Positions 44,292 through 56,280 are shown, counted from the stretch's first letter. The stretch: DNA of 64,000 bases from Actinostola sp. cb2023 (GCA_033675265.1 JAUJYZ010000028.1:124001-188000), one strand, 5' to 3'. The notes: generated by a model not told the origin, from the sequence alone. Translations and numbers: made by a program.

Positions 44292-44428
44292 AACCCATAT
44301 CTGTAGGTAGAGTAATAACAAAGTTTGTTGGAACAAGTGGGAAAAATCACTTGGACCTCGAACAAGGAGAAAATGTCTATATTTATGCTAAAAACCCTGA
44401 TGAAACACCAGAGATGTGGTTTGGTCAG
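44292..44428 (+). CDS. MIA3: MIA3-like exon 2, SH3 domain
   Basis: The acceptor is GTGTGTTTCAG|A and the donor GGTCAG|GTAAGA. It reads EPISVGRVITKFVGTSGKNH, then LDLEQGENVYIYAKNPDETP and EMWFGQ. This is the first two-thirds of an MIA-type SH3 domain: C-x-E-P-I-S start, a D-x-x-x-L-x-L-x-x-G-[ED]-x-V-x-[VI] RT-loop region and the tryptophan motif. Phase 0 exit. Confidence 0.9.
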
Positions 44429-44526
44429 GTAAGAAGTCATTTAGTGAACATTGGATATCAAACTGGTATTGTGTGTACATCAGAGAGGACCGGGCAGAGG
44501 CCACAGATGGGGTTCGGCTATGTTCA

Positions 44527-44875
44527 ATACACATTATAACATAGCATTGATATAACGCATGCTCTGATTGGCTAATTAGCGTGGCAAGCGTGCATCCATA
44601 ACTCACTGGACGCACGCTCACGTCATCGCCATAGCGCACGCTCTGGAATCAATTGGAAAATAAAATTGCTTTATTTGAATTTGCAGTGACTATGTTATAA
44701 AAGAAATGGTCAACGTGTCAGCTGTGCGTCCATCGAGTTATGGATGCACTTGGTCGGCTGCTAAGCACTCAAGAAGCTAGACTCTTACGCTTCTCTCGTG
44801 CTTAGCAGCCTCCCACGTACATCCATAACTTGATGGATGCATGCTGAGCGTTGACCATTCCTTCATGTCTTGATA
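44527..44875. mobile_element. composite palindromic element, copy 1
   Basis: Two adjacent fold-backs: TATAACATAG...CTATGTTATA (44535-44700) and AAATGGTCAACG...CGTTGACCATT (44705-44865). The second is nearly a full palindrome around GCTAAGCACTCAAGAAGC. A direct second copy is at 45715-46042. Confidence 0.8.
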
Positions 44876-45004
44876 CAGGTCCTAAAAGTTGGCTTCCACG
44901 TCAACACATGGTGAAATTATTAATAGGAATAAGTAATGAAAATAATAATTATTTAACAATTATTCGCCAAAGGCGAAGTGATTATCGGTGAATATTCAAT
45001 TATA

Positions 45005-45718
45005 GCCGGTTTAAATCCCGATTAACAACGTCTGCGTAATAATGGAAGTTTGCTTGTTTAGGACCCCCAATGGCTTAGCATGGTTATATGAAGCAATTTC
45101 TGATTGGTTTTTGCAAATCAATTCTATCAAAGATTTTCATTGGCTCTCTTGGTCAAGCCCATTCAATGTGTTGACGCGATTGTAACCAGCATAACATTTT
45201 CTGCCAGAACAAAAGGAAAGTATCTAGGCCTCCTTTGAGAAGGGAAATGTTTTGGTAATTCTACCCATGGGATATGCCAGAAAATATTTCAGTGTTTACT
45301 GCTTGTCGCTGACTACTTCCATTGTAAAACGATTCTAGTTATTGGATTTCTTTATGTACAAATGTATTGTCATTTGATCTTTTATTCAGAGCTGGTATTG
45401 CAGCCGCATTTTTTTAAACAAATCCTCAATGTATTTCTTGAAGCAAATGTTGTTTACTCTTTATGATCACTTCTTACTTACAATGTACATACATAGACTT
45501 TTCTCTATAAATAGGCTTGTTTTAAAGCTCTGAATTTTATATGTCAACATGATTTCCGATTTGAATGGAATTGGAAGTGGCCATTGAGCTAGAACCAATC
45601 AGTGATTGCATAAGAATAGAACCAATCAGAAATCGCTTCAGTAACCATGCTAAGCCATTGGAGGTCCTAAACAAGCAAACTTCCATTATTACGCCAACGG
45701 TGTTAATCGGGATTTATA
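45005..45718. mobile_element. 0.7-kb fold-back element
   Basis: TTAAATCCCGATTAACAACG...CTGATTGGTTT (45008-45110) is mirrored at 45610-45715. It lies between the two copies of the composite palindrome. Confidence 0.8.
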
Positions 45719-46042
45719 ACATAGCATTGATAAAACGCGCGCTCTGATTGGCTAATTAGCGTGTGCGAGCATGCATCCATAACTCAATGGACTCACGTCA
45801 TCGGTATAGCGCGCGTTCTGAAATCAATCGGAAAATCAAATTGTTTTATTTGAATTTGCAGAGACTATGTTATAAAAGAAATGGTCAACGCTTCAGCTGT
45901 GCGTTCATCGAGTTATGGATGCACTTGGTCGGCTGCTAAGCACTCAAGAAGCTAGACTCTTACGCTTCTCTCGTGCTTAGCAGCCTCCCGCGTGCATCCA
46001 TAACTCGATGAACGCACGCTGAGCGTTGACCATTCCTTCATT
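45715..46042. mobile_element. composite palindromic element, copy 2
   Basis: This repeats 44527-44875 in the same orientation with few differences, again ending GAGCGTTGACCATTCCTTCA. Confidence 0.85.
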
Positions 46043-46373
46043 GAACTGGCTGAGGTGAATAATTGTTGTCAATGGTATAATTTTAGACTAGTTGATTATC
46101 AGAGAAAAGACGAAATTCAGGATTAAAAACCGGTTTAATAATACTTCCGCATTGGTGATTTGACAACTGCTCTCGACCAGTGATTATCGTCTCATAATCA
46201 CTGGTCGCTTGACCAATCACAATGTGCGAAACTCTCTATTCAATTCTAAAATTATACTTACTATTAATTAGTCATTACCAAAATAATAATAATAATAATA
46301 AAACTTTATTAACGTGTCTAGTCTTCTAGCAGTCCACAAGTCGACCACTAATTGGGGACACCTAGGGTACTTA

Positions 46374-46617
46374 CCATTTACTCGGAAAAACCGGAAATTC
46401 CGGTTTAAAAAAAAAGGCATGTGTCATTCCGATCAGAAAGTTCTGGAAAACTCGGTCTAATGGTACATGCGTCTACGGAAAAAAATGAAATGAGCGGGAA
46501 AAGTGGATTACCTAAATCACTAGACTGAGTTTTCCAAAAACTCCGATCGGAATGACACATACCATTTGTTTTTCCAACCAGAATTTCCAGTTTTTCCGAG
46601 TAAATGGTAAGTACCCC
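46374..46617. mobile_element. ~240-bp MITE (GGTACTTACCATTTACTCGG ends)
   Basis: The left arm with CGGAAAAACCGGAAATTCCGG is mirrored at 46573-46617. A related half-copy lies at 29815-29905 inside another element. Confidence 0.8.
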
Positions 46618-46822
46618 TGAACTAAGATAAAATGAGCAGAGGACTGGGACCAAGTCCATAAAACTAATTCAATAAGAAACTAGGAAAAGTGGGCATCATT
46701 TGCTGAGAGAGCAGATCAAACTTAGCTAGTCTGGAAAGTTTGGTGAACTTCGGCTTAATATTGACGATGCTAGAGGGCATCAAAGATGACTATTTTCCCA
46801 TACAAACTCTGTAAATGTTTGA

Positions 46823-46873
46823 CGTTGTCCAGCCAAACCATACATTCACTTAAAAAATTTGGCTGGACAACAC
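46823..46873. repeat. short hairpin with GTTGTCCAGCCAAA
   Basis: GTTGTCCAGCCAAA and TTTGGCTGGACAAC are 20 bp apart. The GTTGTCCA box is shared with several MITEs in the window. Confidence 0.6.
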
Positions 46874-46975
46874 AATCTCAAAAGTTTATAATTCCGACAG
46901 AGTTCGCTCAAATCACATCACACTTTGCACAGATACTAATTTCAACATGCTGTTTCGTGTCATAAACTTAATTTC

Positions 46976-47335
46976 GTAATGAGGGTTTATCACGTAATTT
47001 CAAAACTTATAGGAGACATAGGACAAAAACATGATTATCATAGCTGGAAAGAGCTCGTTGAAATTAGGAAAAATGTGAAGTTTGGAAAAGATCGCTTCAC
47101 AAATTGCGAAGATATGAATTTTCAAAAATCGCAATTTAGTATGAAAACCTTTTGTTGGAGGCAAGAGTTGCCTACCAGCATAAATTTCCAAAGGTTTTCA
47201 TATAAAATTTCGATTTTTGAAAATTCATATCTTTGCAATTTGTGAAGCGATCTTTTCCAAACTTCACATTTTTACTAATTTCAACGAGCTATGAGTTCCT
47301 ATGAGTTTTGAAATTACATGATAAACCCTCATTGC
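46976..47335. mobile_element. 360-bp palindrome
   Basis: ATGAGGGTTTATCACGTAAT at the left and ATTACATGATAAACCCTCAT at the right; almost the whole interval is self-complementary. Confidence 0.85.
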
Positions 47336-48130
47336 ATTAATTGTAATAAACTTGTTCCCAGTCCCCTGCTCGTTTAGGTAATGGCTAATAGTTGTTAGTA
47401 CATGTAGTGTATTGTCCTGGTTAAATTGTCTTTGAAAATCCTCTTTGGGGAAAGTCAATATTTGTATATTTAACAATTACGGTAGACTACAAGTTTGAGT
47501 TTTCTATGAGTCAATTGGGGGTTTACACATGACGTCATCATAAAGCTAAAATCAACTAGATGCTCTACTATCGTGAAGGGCTTCTGACTAATATAGCCTA
47601 TTTGAGCTAAATATAGATATCACAGTGGGATTAAAACAGTGTTTGGTCGCTCGTTGCATGACTTGGTAGAACATGCTAAACTTTGTAAAAACGATTTCAC
47701 AAACGAATCATTTATAATAAATGACAATGACAATAGTTTATTTATTGTATGATATACATGTAGGCTAATAGTTTATTTGGCACCATAAATATATCCATAC
47801 AAATACAAATATAATTCAAAAATGGCAAAAATTGTAACCTGTTAGAGCGGGTAAGTCATCCCGCTAGAACGGCTTGAGAAACCTATTTTGTCATCATTTA
47901 ACTTCAGTACACAGTGCATAGCTATGCTGTTTCCAGCTGAGGCAACATGTGAGTTCATTTGAGCAATATTTGAGCTGTTTCAAGCAATATTTGTTTGTGA
48001 AGAGTACATACTGAGGCCGACTGATATCTCGTGTTGATAAACCATGTCTTTGGTGATTTTGTTGTACACGCATGCACATTAGAAGCCACATTGAGGTTTG
48101 AGGTCAAAGAACGAAGAAGAATGGCCTGCA
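47336..48130. other. MIA3-like intron 2, unassigned part
   Basis: AT-rich. No exon recognised. Confidence 0.4.
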
Positions 48131-48175
48131 TTTTTATAGTCGGGCCTTCCACAGGAAGCCAGACTAACAAGGGCG
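48131..48175 (-). mobile_element. helentron-like terminal hairpin, family C
   Basis: On the minus strand GTCTGGCTTCCTGTGGAAGG-CCCGACTATAAAAATGCAGG resembles + strand 63189-63230 and extends into related sequence (about 48060-48130). Confidence 0.4.
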
Positions 48176-48428
48176 TGATTTGAAAATGGCACAAAGTAAT
48201 GTGATATAATTGATAGATGATGATTTGCACACCCTTTGTCTCATTATTATATTAAAAGACCTTGTCACACACAGTGGCCACCATTGGATACAAGTGGGTT
48301 TCAGGTCTGTGTATTGGACAACCCTCATTTATTGCCTATAGATAAGGTAATATTAAGAGTAGTGTTATTTAAAGTCCTGGATACGCCCACCACGCCCTGC
48401 CCACATCTGTATTCTCTGCCTGGACAAT

Positions 48429-48562
48429 GAGCTCCATTTTGGTATCAGATATGGTCAGGGGTAGAATCTCCTCACCACATACATACCTACCAGTGTTTTT
48501 ACATTCAGATGTTTCTTGTAAACTTGTACTTAAACCGTTCATGTAGCAGCTCTCACTTTTAA
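48429..48562 (+). repeat. dispersed repeat forming the exon 3 upstream flank
   Basis: Same-orientation copy of 35059-35190. It ends CTCTCACTTTTAAC just 13 bp before the acceptor of MIA3-like exon 3. Confidence 0.85.
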
Positions 48563-48575
48563 CTTATTTATACAG

Positions 48576-48674
48576 ACTGGTGGTAAAGATGGCTATTTTC
48601 CAAAAGAACATGTAGAAGAATATATAGTGTATGAACGCAATCCCTCTTTCGTTGTATCTAAGGATATATTAGAG
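48576..48674 (+). CDS. MIA3: MIA3-like exon 3, end of SH3 domain
   Basis: The acceptor is TTATTTATACAG|A and the donor TTAGAG|GTAAGT. Its 33 codons read TGGKDGYFPKEHVEEYIVYE, then RNPSFVVSKDILE. GYFPKxxV is the conserved closing strand of the MIA/TANGO1 SH3 domain. Phase 0 at both ends. The variable loop before GYFP is shorter than in vertebrate TANGO1. Confidence 0.9.
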
Positions 48675-48696
48675 GTAAGTAATACACTTACCTTTA

Positions 48697-49506
48697 CAGC
48701 TAAGTTATGTCATGCGTGACCAGTAAATCAGAACATTCAAATGAAGTTTTAAAGTGCCTATCACCCCTGTGAGATTGTTTTAAAAATCTATTCAATATAA
48801 GCTGAATAGTTGGTGGGTTCAGTATTTTGTGATTTGAACCTTGCGTTTATGAGTTATAGAGGTTTGAAATCTCAATATGCAAATTTGATGACGACAACCC
48901 AAGAATTTGCCATAACTTATATAGACTTTTTCAAGAAGAGCTTGGATTTTTTGAAATGGGGAAAAAGTTATAAAATCATTTATAAAGACTGTAAAATATT
49001 CTGTAAGTTTTCAAATGTCAATAATCAGCACAAGGGCGTTTTTGTATAATAAATGAAGTCTTAGTAGACTTCATCAAATTTGCATATTGAAATTTCAAAC
49101 CTCTATAACTCATAAACGCATGGTTCAAATCACAAAATACTGAACCCACCAACTATTCAGCTTATGTTGAATAGATTTTTAAAACAATCTCACAGGGGTG
49201 ATAGGCACTTTAAGTCTAGACTCGAGTCTCAAACATTCAGACAGAAAAATCAAATCTCCACGAATATATCTATAAGAAAAACGTATAAGATATATATCTG
49301 TTTACTCAGGCTGTTGTGATTGTAGAGTATGTAGGCTTAGCTGGCACAAATTTTCATCCAATTTAATTTTAATTTTATGAACGTTTTTGAGAAAATATTT
49401 AGTGGAGATTTGATTTTTCTGTCTGAATGTTCGAGACTCGAGTCTAGACTTCAAAACTTCATTTGAATGTTCCGATTTACTGGTCATGCGTGTAGCTTAG
49501 CTGTAA
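48697..49506. mobile_element. nested fold-back elements after exon 3
   Basis: The outer arms 48697-48890 and 49060-49212/49450-49506 are inverse (ACAGCTAAGTTATGTCATGC and the mirrored end). An inner fold-back 49212-49450 (AGTCTAGACTCGAGTCT ends) interrupts the right arm. Confidence 0.85.
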
Positions 49507-49537
49507 AATACAGAGCACCTACACTTTTAATCTTCTG

Positions 49538-52500
49538 TATACTATACCCAGACACAAACACCTCCACAAACACCTCCTGTACACAAACACCTCCTGTACA
49601 CAGACACCTCCTGTACACAGACACCTCCTGTACACAGACACCTCCTATACACAGACACCTCCTGTACACAAACACCTTCCGTACCCCACCTCCTGTACAC
49701 AAACACCTCATGTACACATACACCTCCTGTACACAGACACCTCCTGTACACAGACACCTCCTGTACACAAACACCTCCTGTACACAGACACCTCCTGTAC
49801 ACAGACACCTCCTGTACACAAACACCTCATGTACACAGACACCTCATGTACACAGACATCTCCTGTACACAGACATCTCCTGTACACAAAGTACACAGAC
49901 ACCTCCTGTACACAAAGTACACAGACACCTCCTGTACACAAACACCTCATGTACACAGACACCTTATGTACACAGACACCTCCTGTACACAAAGTACACA
50001 AACACCTCATGTACACAGACACCTCATGTACACAGACACCTGTACACAGACACCTCCTGTACGCAAACACCTCATGTACACAGACACCTCATGGACACAG
50101 ACACCTCCTGTACACAGACACCTCCTGTACACAGACACCTCCTGTACACAAACACCTCATGTACACAGACACCTCCTGTACACAGACACCTCATGTACAC
50201 AGATACCTCCTGTACACAAACACCTCCTGTACACAAACACCTCCTGTACACAAACACCTCCTGTACACAAACACCTCATGTACACAGACACCTCATGTAC
50301 ACAGACACCTCCTGTACACAAAGTACACAAACACCTCATGTACACAGACACCTCATGTACACAGACACCTCCTGTACACAAACACCTCATGTACACAGAC
50401 ATCTCCTGTACACAAAGTACACAGACACCTCCTGTACACAAAGTACACAGACACCTCCTGTACACAAACACCTCATGTACACAGACACCTCATGTACACA
50501 GACACCTCCTGTACACAAAGTACACAAACACCTCATGTACACAGACACCTCCTGTACACAGACACCTCCTGTACACAAACACCTCATGTACACAGACACC
50601 TCATGTACACAGACACCTCCTGTACACAGACACCTCCTGTACACAGACACCTCCTGTACACAAACACCTCATGTACACAGACACCTCATGTACACAGACA
50701 CCTCCTGTACACAGACACCTCCTGCACACAGACACCTACTGTACACAGACACCTCACGTACACAGACACCTCCTGTACACAGATACCTCCTGTACACAGA
50801 CACCTCCTGTACACAGACACCTCACGTACACAGACACCTCATGTACACAAACACCTCCTGTACTAAGACACCTCCTGTACCCAGACACCTCCTGTACTGA
50901 GGCACTTCCTGTACACAGATATCTCCTGTACCCAGACACCTCCTGTACTGAGGCACTTCCTGTACACAGATATCTCCTGTACACAGACACCTCTTGTACC
51001 CAGACACCTCCTGTATTGAGGCACTTCCTGTACACAGATATCTCCTGTACAGAGGCACTTCCTGTACCCATACACCTCCTGTACAGAGGCACTTCCTGTA
51101 CACAGATATCTCCTGTACAGAGGCACTTCCTGTACCCAGACACCTCCTGTACAGAGGCACTTCCTGTACACAGATATCTCCTGTACCCAGACACCTCCTG
51201 TACTGAGGCACTTCCTGTACCCAGACACCTCCTGTACTGAGGCACTTCCTGTATACAGACACCTCCTGTACAGAGGCACTTCCTGTACACAGATATCTCC
51301 TGTACAGAGGCACTTCCTGTACCCAGACACCTCCTGTACTGTGGCACTTCCTGTACCCAGACACCTCCTGTACTGAGGCATTTCTTGTACACAGATATCT
51401 CCTGTACACAGACACCTCCTGTACCCAGACACCTCCTGTATTGAGGCACTTCCTGTACACAGATATCTCCTGTACAGAGGCACTTCCTGTACCCAGACAC
51501 CTCCTGTACAGAGGCACTTCCTGTACACAGATATCTCCTGTACAGAGGCACTTCCTGTACCCAGACACCTCCTGTACAGAGGCACTTCCTGTACACAGAT
51601 ATCTCCTGTACAGAGGCACTTCCTGTACCCAGACACCTCCTGTACAGAGGCACTTCCTGTACACAGATATCTCCTGTACCCAGACACCTCCTGTACTGAG
51701 GCACTTCCTGTACACAGATATCTCCTGTACACAGACACCTCTTGTACCCAGACACCTCCTGTATTGAGGCACTTCCTGTACACAGATATCTCCTGTACAC
51801 AAACACCTCCTGTACACAAACACCTCCTGTACACAAACACCTCCTGTACACAAACACCTCATGTACACAGACACCTCATGTACACAGACACCTCCTGTAC
51901 ACAAAGTACACAAACACCTCATGTACACAGACACCTCATGTACACAGACACCTCCTGTACACAAACACCTCATGTACACAGACATCTCCTGTACACAAAG
52001 TACACAGACACCTCCTGTACACAAAGTACACAGACACCTCCTGTACACAAACAGCTCATGTACACAGACACCTCATGTACACAGACACCTCCTGTACACA
52101 AAGTACACAAACACCTCATGTACACAGACACCTCCTGTACACAGACACCTCCTGTACACAAACACCTCATGTACACAGACACCTCATGTACACAGACACC
52201 TCCTGTACACAGACACCTCCTGTACACAGACACCTCCTGTACACAAACACCTCATGTACACAGACACCTCATGTACACAGACACCTCCTGTACACAGACA
52301 CCTCCTGCACACAGACACCTACTGTACACAGACACCTCACGTACACAGACACCTCCTGTACACAGACACCTCCTGTACACAGACACCTCCTGTACACAGA
52401 CACCTCCTGTACACAGACACCTCACGTACACAGACACCTCATGTACACAAACACCTCCTGTACTGAGACACCTCCTGTACCCAGACACCTCCTGTACTGA

Positions 52501-53650
52501 GGCACTTCCTGTACACAGATATCTCCTGTACCCAGACACCTCCTGTACTGAGGCACTTCCTGTACACAGATATCTCCTGTACACAGACACCTCTTGTACC
52601 CAGACACCTCCTGTATTGAGGCACTTCCTGTACACAGATATCTCCTGTACAGAGGCACTTCCTGTACCCAGACACCTCCTGTACTGAGGCACTTCCTGTA
52701 CACAGATATCTCCTGTACAGAGGCACTTCCTGTACCCAGACACCTCCTGTACAGAGGCACTTCCTGTACACAGATATCTCCTGTACCCAGACACCTCCTG
52801 TACAGGCACTTCCTGTACCCAGACACCTCCTGTACTGAGGCACTTCCTGTATACAGACACCTCCTGTACAGAGGCACTTCCTGTACACAGATATCTCCTG
52901 TACAGAGGCACTTCCTGTACCCAGACACCTCCTGTACTGTGGCACTTCCTGTACCCAGACACCTCCTGTACTGAGGCATTTCTTGTACACAGATATCTCC
53001 TGTACACAGACACCTCCTGTACCCAGACACCTCCTGTATTGAGGCACTTTCTGTACACAGATATCTCCTGTACAGAGGCACTTCCTTTACCCAGACACCT
53101 CCTGTACAGAGGCACTTCCTGTACACAGATATCTCCTGTACAGAGGCACTTCCTGTACCCAGACACCTCCTGTACAGAGGCACTTCCTGTACACAGATAT
53201 CTCCTGTACAGAGGCACTTCCTGTACCCAGACACCTCCTGTACAGAGGCACTTCCTGTACACAGATATCTCCTGTACCCAGACACCTCCTGTACTGAGGC
53301 ACTTCCTGTACACAGATATCTCCTGTACACAGACACCTCTTGTACCCAGACACCTCCTGTATTGAGGCACTTCCTGTACACAGATATCTCCTGTACAGAG
53401 GCACTTCCTGTACCCATACACCTCCTGTACAGAGGCACTTCCTGTACACAGATATCTCCTGTACAGAGGCACTTCCTGTACCCAGACACCTCCTGTACAG
53501 AGGCACTTCCTGTACACAGATATCTCCTGTACCCAGACACCTCCTGTACTGAGGCACTTCCTGTACCCAGACACCTCCTGTACTGAGGCACTTCCTGTAC
53601 ACAGATATCTCCTGTACACATACACTTCCTGTACCCAGACACCTCCTGTG
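49538..53650. repeat. 17-bp minisatellite, ~240 copies
   Basis: The unit ACACCTCCTGTACACAG has variants ACACCTCATGTACACAG, GCACTTCCTGTACACAG and ATATCTCCTGTACCCAG. It fills intron 3 of the MIA3-like gene. A higher-order tandem duplication of about 1.58-1.60 kb is visible: the rare CCTGCACACAG falls at 50721 and 52304, and the rare ACTGTGGCAC at 51338 and 52936. Because 17 is not a multiple of 3, all frames cycle and stay open; these are not genes. Confidence 0.96.
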
Positions 53651-54009
53651 CTGAAAATGTCAAAAAGAACAACGTTTTAAGTTCATATAAAGTTATTGAG
53701 TGTTCAAGTGGTCAGTGTTATAGTACCATACATGTATGTGACTGTTTATTCACTTTTCCACCAATATCCACAAGCCATGTGTACCTGTATTTAGTCATTA
53801 GTTATTCTCTGATATGTTTTTATTTCCCTTTTCCTCCAACATTCTTCTTTTTTAAATTTACTTTCATTTTCCTTTGACATTCATTCAACCAATTCTAGTT
53901 TACCCAATAAAGTGTTATTATTTAATGGAGTGACATGTATATACACTCTTGTATACATTGTTGCATGTGTATAAATGTTTCCTTGCATGCTATAAATTTT
54001 ACATATTAT
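53651..54009. other. MIA3-like intron 3, 3' part
   Basis: AT-rich sequence after the array. No exon recognised. Confidence 0.45.
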
Positions 54010-54075
54010 TATTATTATTAGGTATTTTATTATTATTATTATTATTAATAATAATAATAATATTATTATTATTAG
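54010..54075. repeat. (ATT)n/(AAT)n microsatellite forming the exon 4 acceptor
   Basis: ATT repeats, a short AATAAT inversion, and ATT repeats again run directly into the splice acceptor ATTATTATTAG. Confidence 0.9.
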
Positions 54076-54828
54076 ATTTCTGATGATCCAAGAACTGACA
54101 GTGATGGTAATAAAAATGATGAGATATCAAAGAAGGAACAACCTAAACACAATGCTGCAGGTGAGGATGACAAAGGGACAAAAGGAACCGTGTCTGGTAT
54201 TATGGACTCTTTGTCAGATTTTTTCAGTTTACCAGCTGGGGAGGAAGAAGATGAAAATACTTTATCTAGTCAACAAAATGTAACTTCTGAGAATAGTGAA
54301 CACATAGTAGATAGTAAAAGTGAAATTAGTAATGCGAACAGCAATAATGAAACAAGACTTTCTTCTAAAAATTCTCAACAAGAGTTAGACATCAATGAAG
54401 GAAAGAGTGCAAAGAGTGATGACATCAGTAAGAAAAGCAGTGAGAGTGAAGCTGAGCCTGCTCTGGAGAAAAACACAGCAGCAAGTCCAACAAAAGATCA
54501 CAGTAGCAGTGATAAGACCTTAGATAATCCACAAAGTAAGCTACATCAAGCTGAGGAACAAAAGGAAACTAGGGATGTTGAGAAGGAATACAGGGAGGTG
54601 GAAAATAGCAGAGAAGACAGACAAAACAGTGATGTTGAGAGTGAGGGTGAGGAACATACAAGGTCTGATCCGACCCCTGAAGATGAGGGAAAACCAACTA
54701 CTCATGTCCAGGATTTACAGCAAGAGATTCAACATAATGATGACCAAAAGCCTATGGAAGCAGATCAAAGTGTAGAAAACCAAGAACATAGCAATGATGC
54801 AGAGAAACATGTTAAAGGTAGTGCATAG
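54076..54828 (+). CDS. MIA3: MIA3-like exon 4, acidic luminal region
   Basis: A long exon in phase 0 with exon 3. It reads ISDDPRTDSDGNKNDEISKK, a short ordered-looking SGIMDSLSDFFSLPAGEEED, and then about 170 residues rich in Glu, Asp, Ser, Gln and Lys, ending at TAG 54826. Low-complexity acidic luminal sequence follows the SH3 domain in TANGO1 proteins. If translation ended here the product would be a secreted protein of about 365 aa without transmembrane or coiled-coil parts. More likely a donor AAAG|GTAGTG at 54813-54814 is used and the remaining exons lie downstream. Confidence 0.85.
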   Translation: MSDDPRTDSDGNKNDEISKKEQPKHNAAGEDDKGTKGTVSGIMDSLSDFFSLPAGEEEDENTLSSQQNVTSENSEHIVDSKSEISNANSNNETRLSSKNSQQELDINEGKSAKSDDISKKSSESEAEPALEKNTAASPTKDHSSSDKTLDNPQSKLHQAEEQKETRDVEKEYREVENSREDRQNSDVESEGEEHTRSDPTPEDEGKPTTHVQDLQQEIQHNDDQKPMEADQSVENQEHSNDAEKHVKGSA

Positions 54829-55019
54829 TGACATGTCCTTCACAGCATTCACACTGTCGTGTTGGTGATCATGACTCCATTGTTCTTGTTGTGGGATAAG
54901 AAATCACTATTATTAAAACAAAAATTGTAAAGAAGTTTTAAAGAAGTACATATTAACTAATAGACAACAGACAAATGGCTAAAAAACAACTAAACACAGA
55001 ACAGCGAAACCTGTATTAT
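54829..55019. other. spacer after exon 4
   Basis: No signal besides AT-rich intron-like or UTR-like sequence. Confidence 0.4.
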
Positions 55020-55616
55020 GTGGGCACCCTTGTAAATGGACACCCTCTAGCGGACACCCTGTATTAAGTGGATTAAGTGGACACCCTGTATTAAGTGGAC
55101 ACCCTGTATTAAGTGGACACCCTGTATTAAGTGGACACCCTGTATTAAGTGGACACCCTGTATTAAGTGGACATCCTGTATTATGCGGACACCCTGTATT
55201 AAGTGGACATCCTGTATTAAGTGGACACCCTCCATTAAGCGGGCACCCTGTATTAAGTGGACACCCTGTATTAAGTGGACACCCTGTATTAAGTGGACAC
55301 CCTGTATTAAGTGGACACCCTGTATTAAGCAGACATCCTCTATTAAGCGGAAACCCTCCATTAAGCGGACACCCTGTATTAAGTGGACATCCTGTATTAA
55401 GTGGACATCCTGTATTAAGTGGACACCCTGTATTAAGTGGACATCCTCTATTAAGCAGAAACCCTCCATTAAGCGGACACCCTGTATTAAGCGGACATCC
55501 TCTATTAAGCAGAAACCCTCCATTAAGCGGACACCCTGTATTAAGTGGACATCCTGTATTAAGTGGACACCCTGTATTAAGTGGACATCCTCTATTAAGC
55601 AGAAACCCTCCATTAA
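55020..55616. repeat. 18-bp minisatellite, segment 1
   Basis: Units of ACACCCTGTATTAAGTGG and CATCCTCTATTAAGCGG type. Each unit contains TTAA. It reads open in several frames because 18 is a multiple of 3. Confidence 0.95.
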
Positions 55617-56280
55617 GGTGACTCCAACATAATTGCGAGTGCATTTTGTAATATTTTTAACTCGCTCGTATCGCGTCAAAAACACTCGGATATTTCTGCA
55701 TTTAACACATGTAATAACTCAAACATCTAGGCTTTTAAGGGTGTATTCAAAATTTTATATTTCAGTCGCGTTTGCCGTTACGGGCCGATTTTCTAACAGT
55801 GGTTTTTCATAATATTGTCCTCCTGTTCGCTCAAAAATCGTACGATTTCTACGAAACTTCAGATTCTTGTTAAATAGATTGTCATAATTTTGTCAGCCGG
55901 GTTTTAAAAAAATCTCTCGACTGCAAGTTGCGCGGCATTATTTTTATGGTCAGTTTTTAGGCCGCGCAACTTGCAGTCGAGAGATTTTTTTTAAACCCGG
56001 CAGACAAAATTATGACAATCTATTTAACAAGAATCTGAAGTTTCATGGAAATCGTACGATTTTTGAGCGAACAGGAGGACAATATTATGAAAAACCACTG
56101 TTAGAAAATCGGCCCGTAACGGCAAACGCGACTGAAAAATAAAATTTTGAATACACCCTTAAAAGTCTAGATGTTTGAGTTATTACATGTGTTAAATGCA
56201 GAAATATCCGAGTGTTTTTGACGCGATACAAGCGAGTTTAAAAAATCACAGAATGCACTCGCAATTATGTTGGAGTCACC
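55617..56280. mobile_element. 664-bp near-perfect palindrome with TTAA target
   Basis: Starts GGTGACTCCAACATAATTGC and ends with its reverse complement. TTAA lies on both sides (55613-55616 and 56281-56284). Arms of about 320 bp are separated by a 24-bp spacer (55937-55960). A non-autonomous piggyBac-type element is the best fit. No coding content. Confidence 0.9.

Noticed and set aside
49467..53672. Long open frames on both strands with 17-residue periodicity (TDTSCTQTPPVHRHL type)
   Set aside because: Produced by a 17-bp tandem repeat without stops in several frames on both strands; they lie within an intron with no coding signature.
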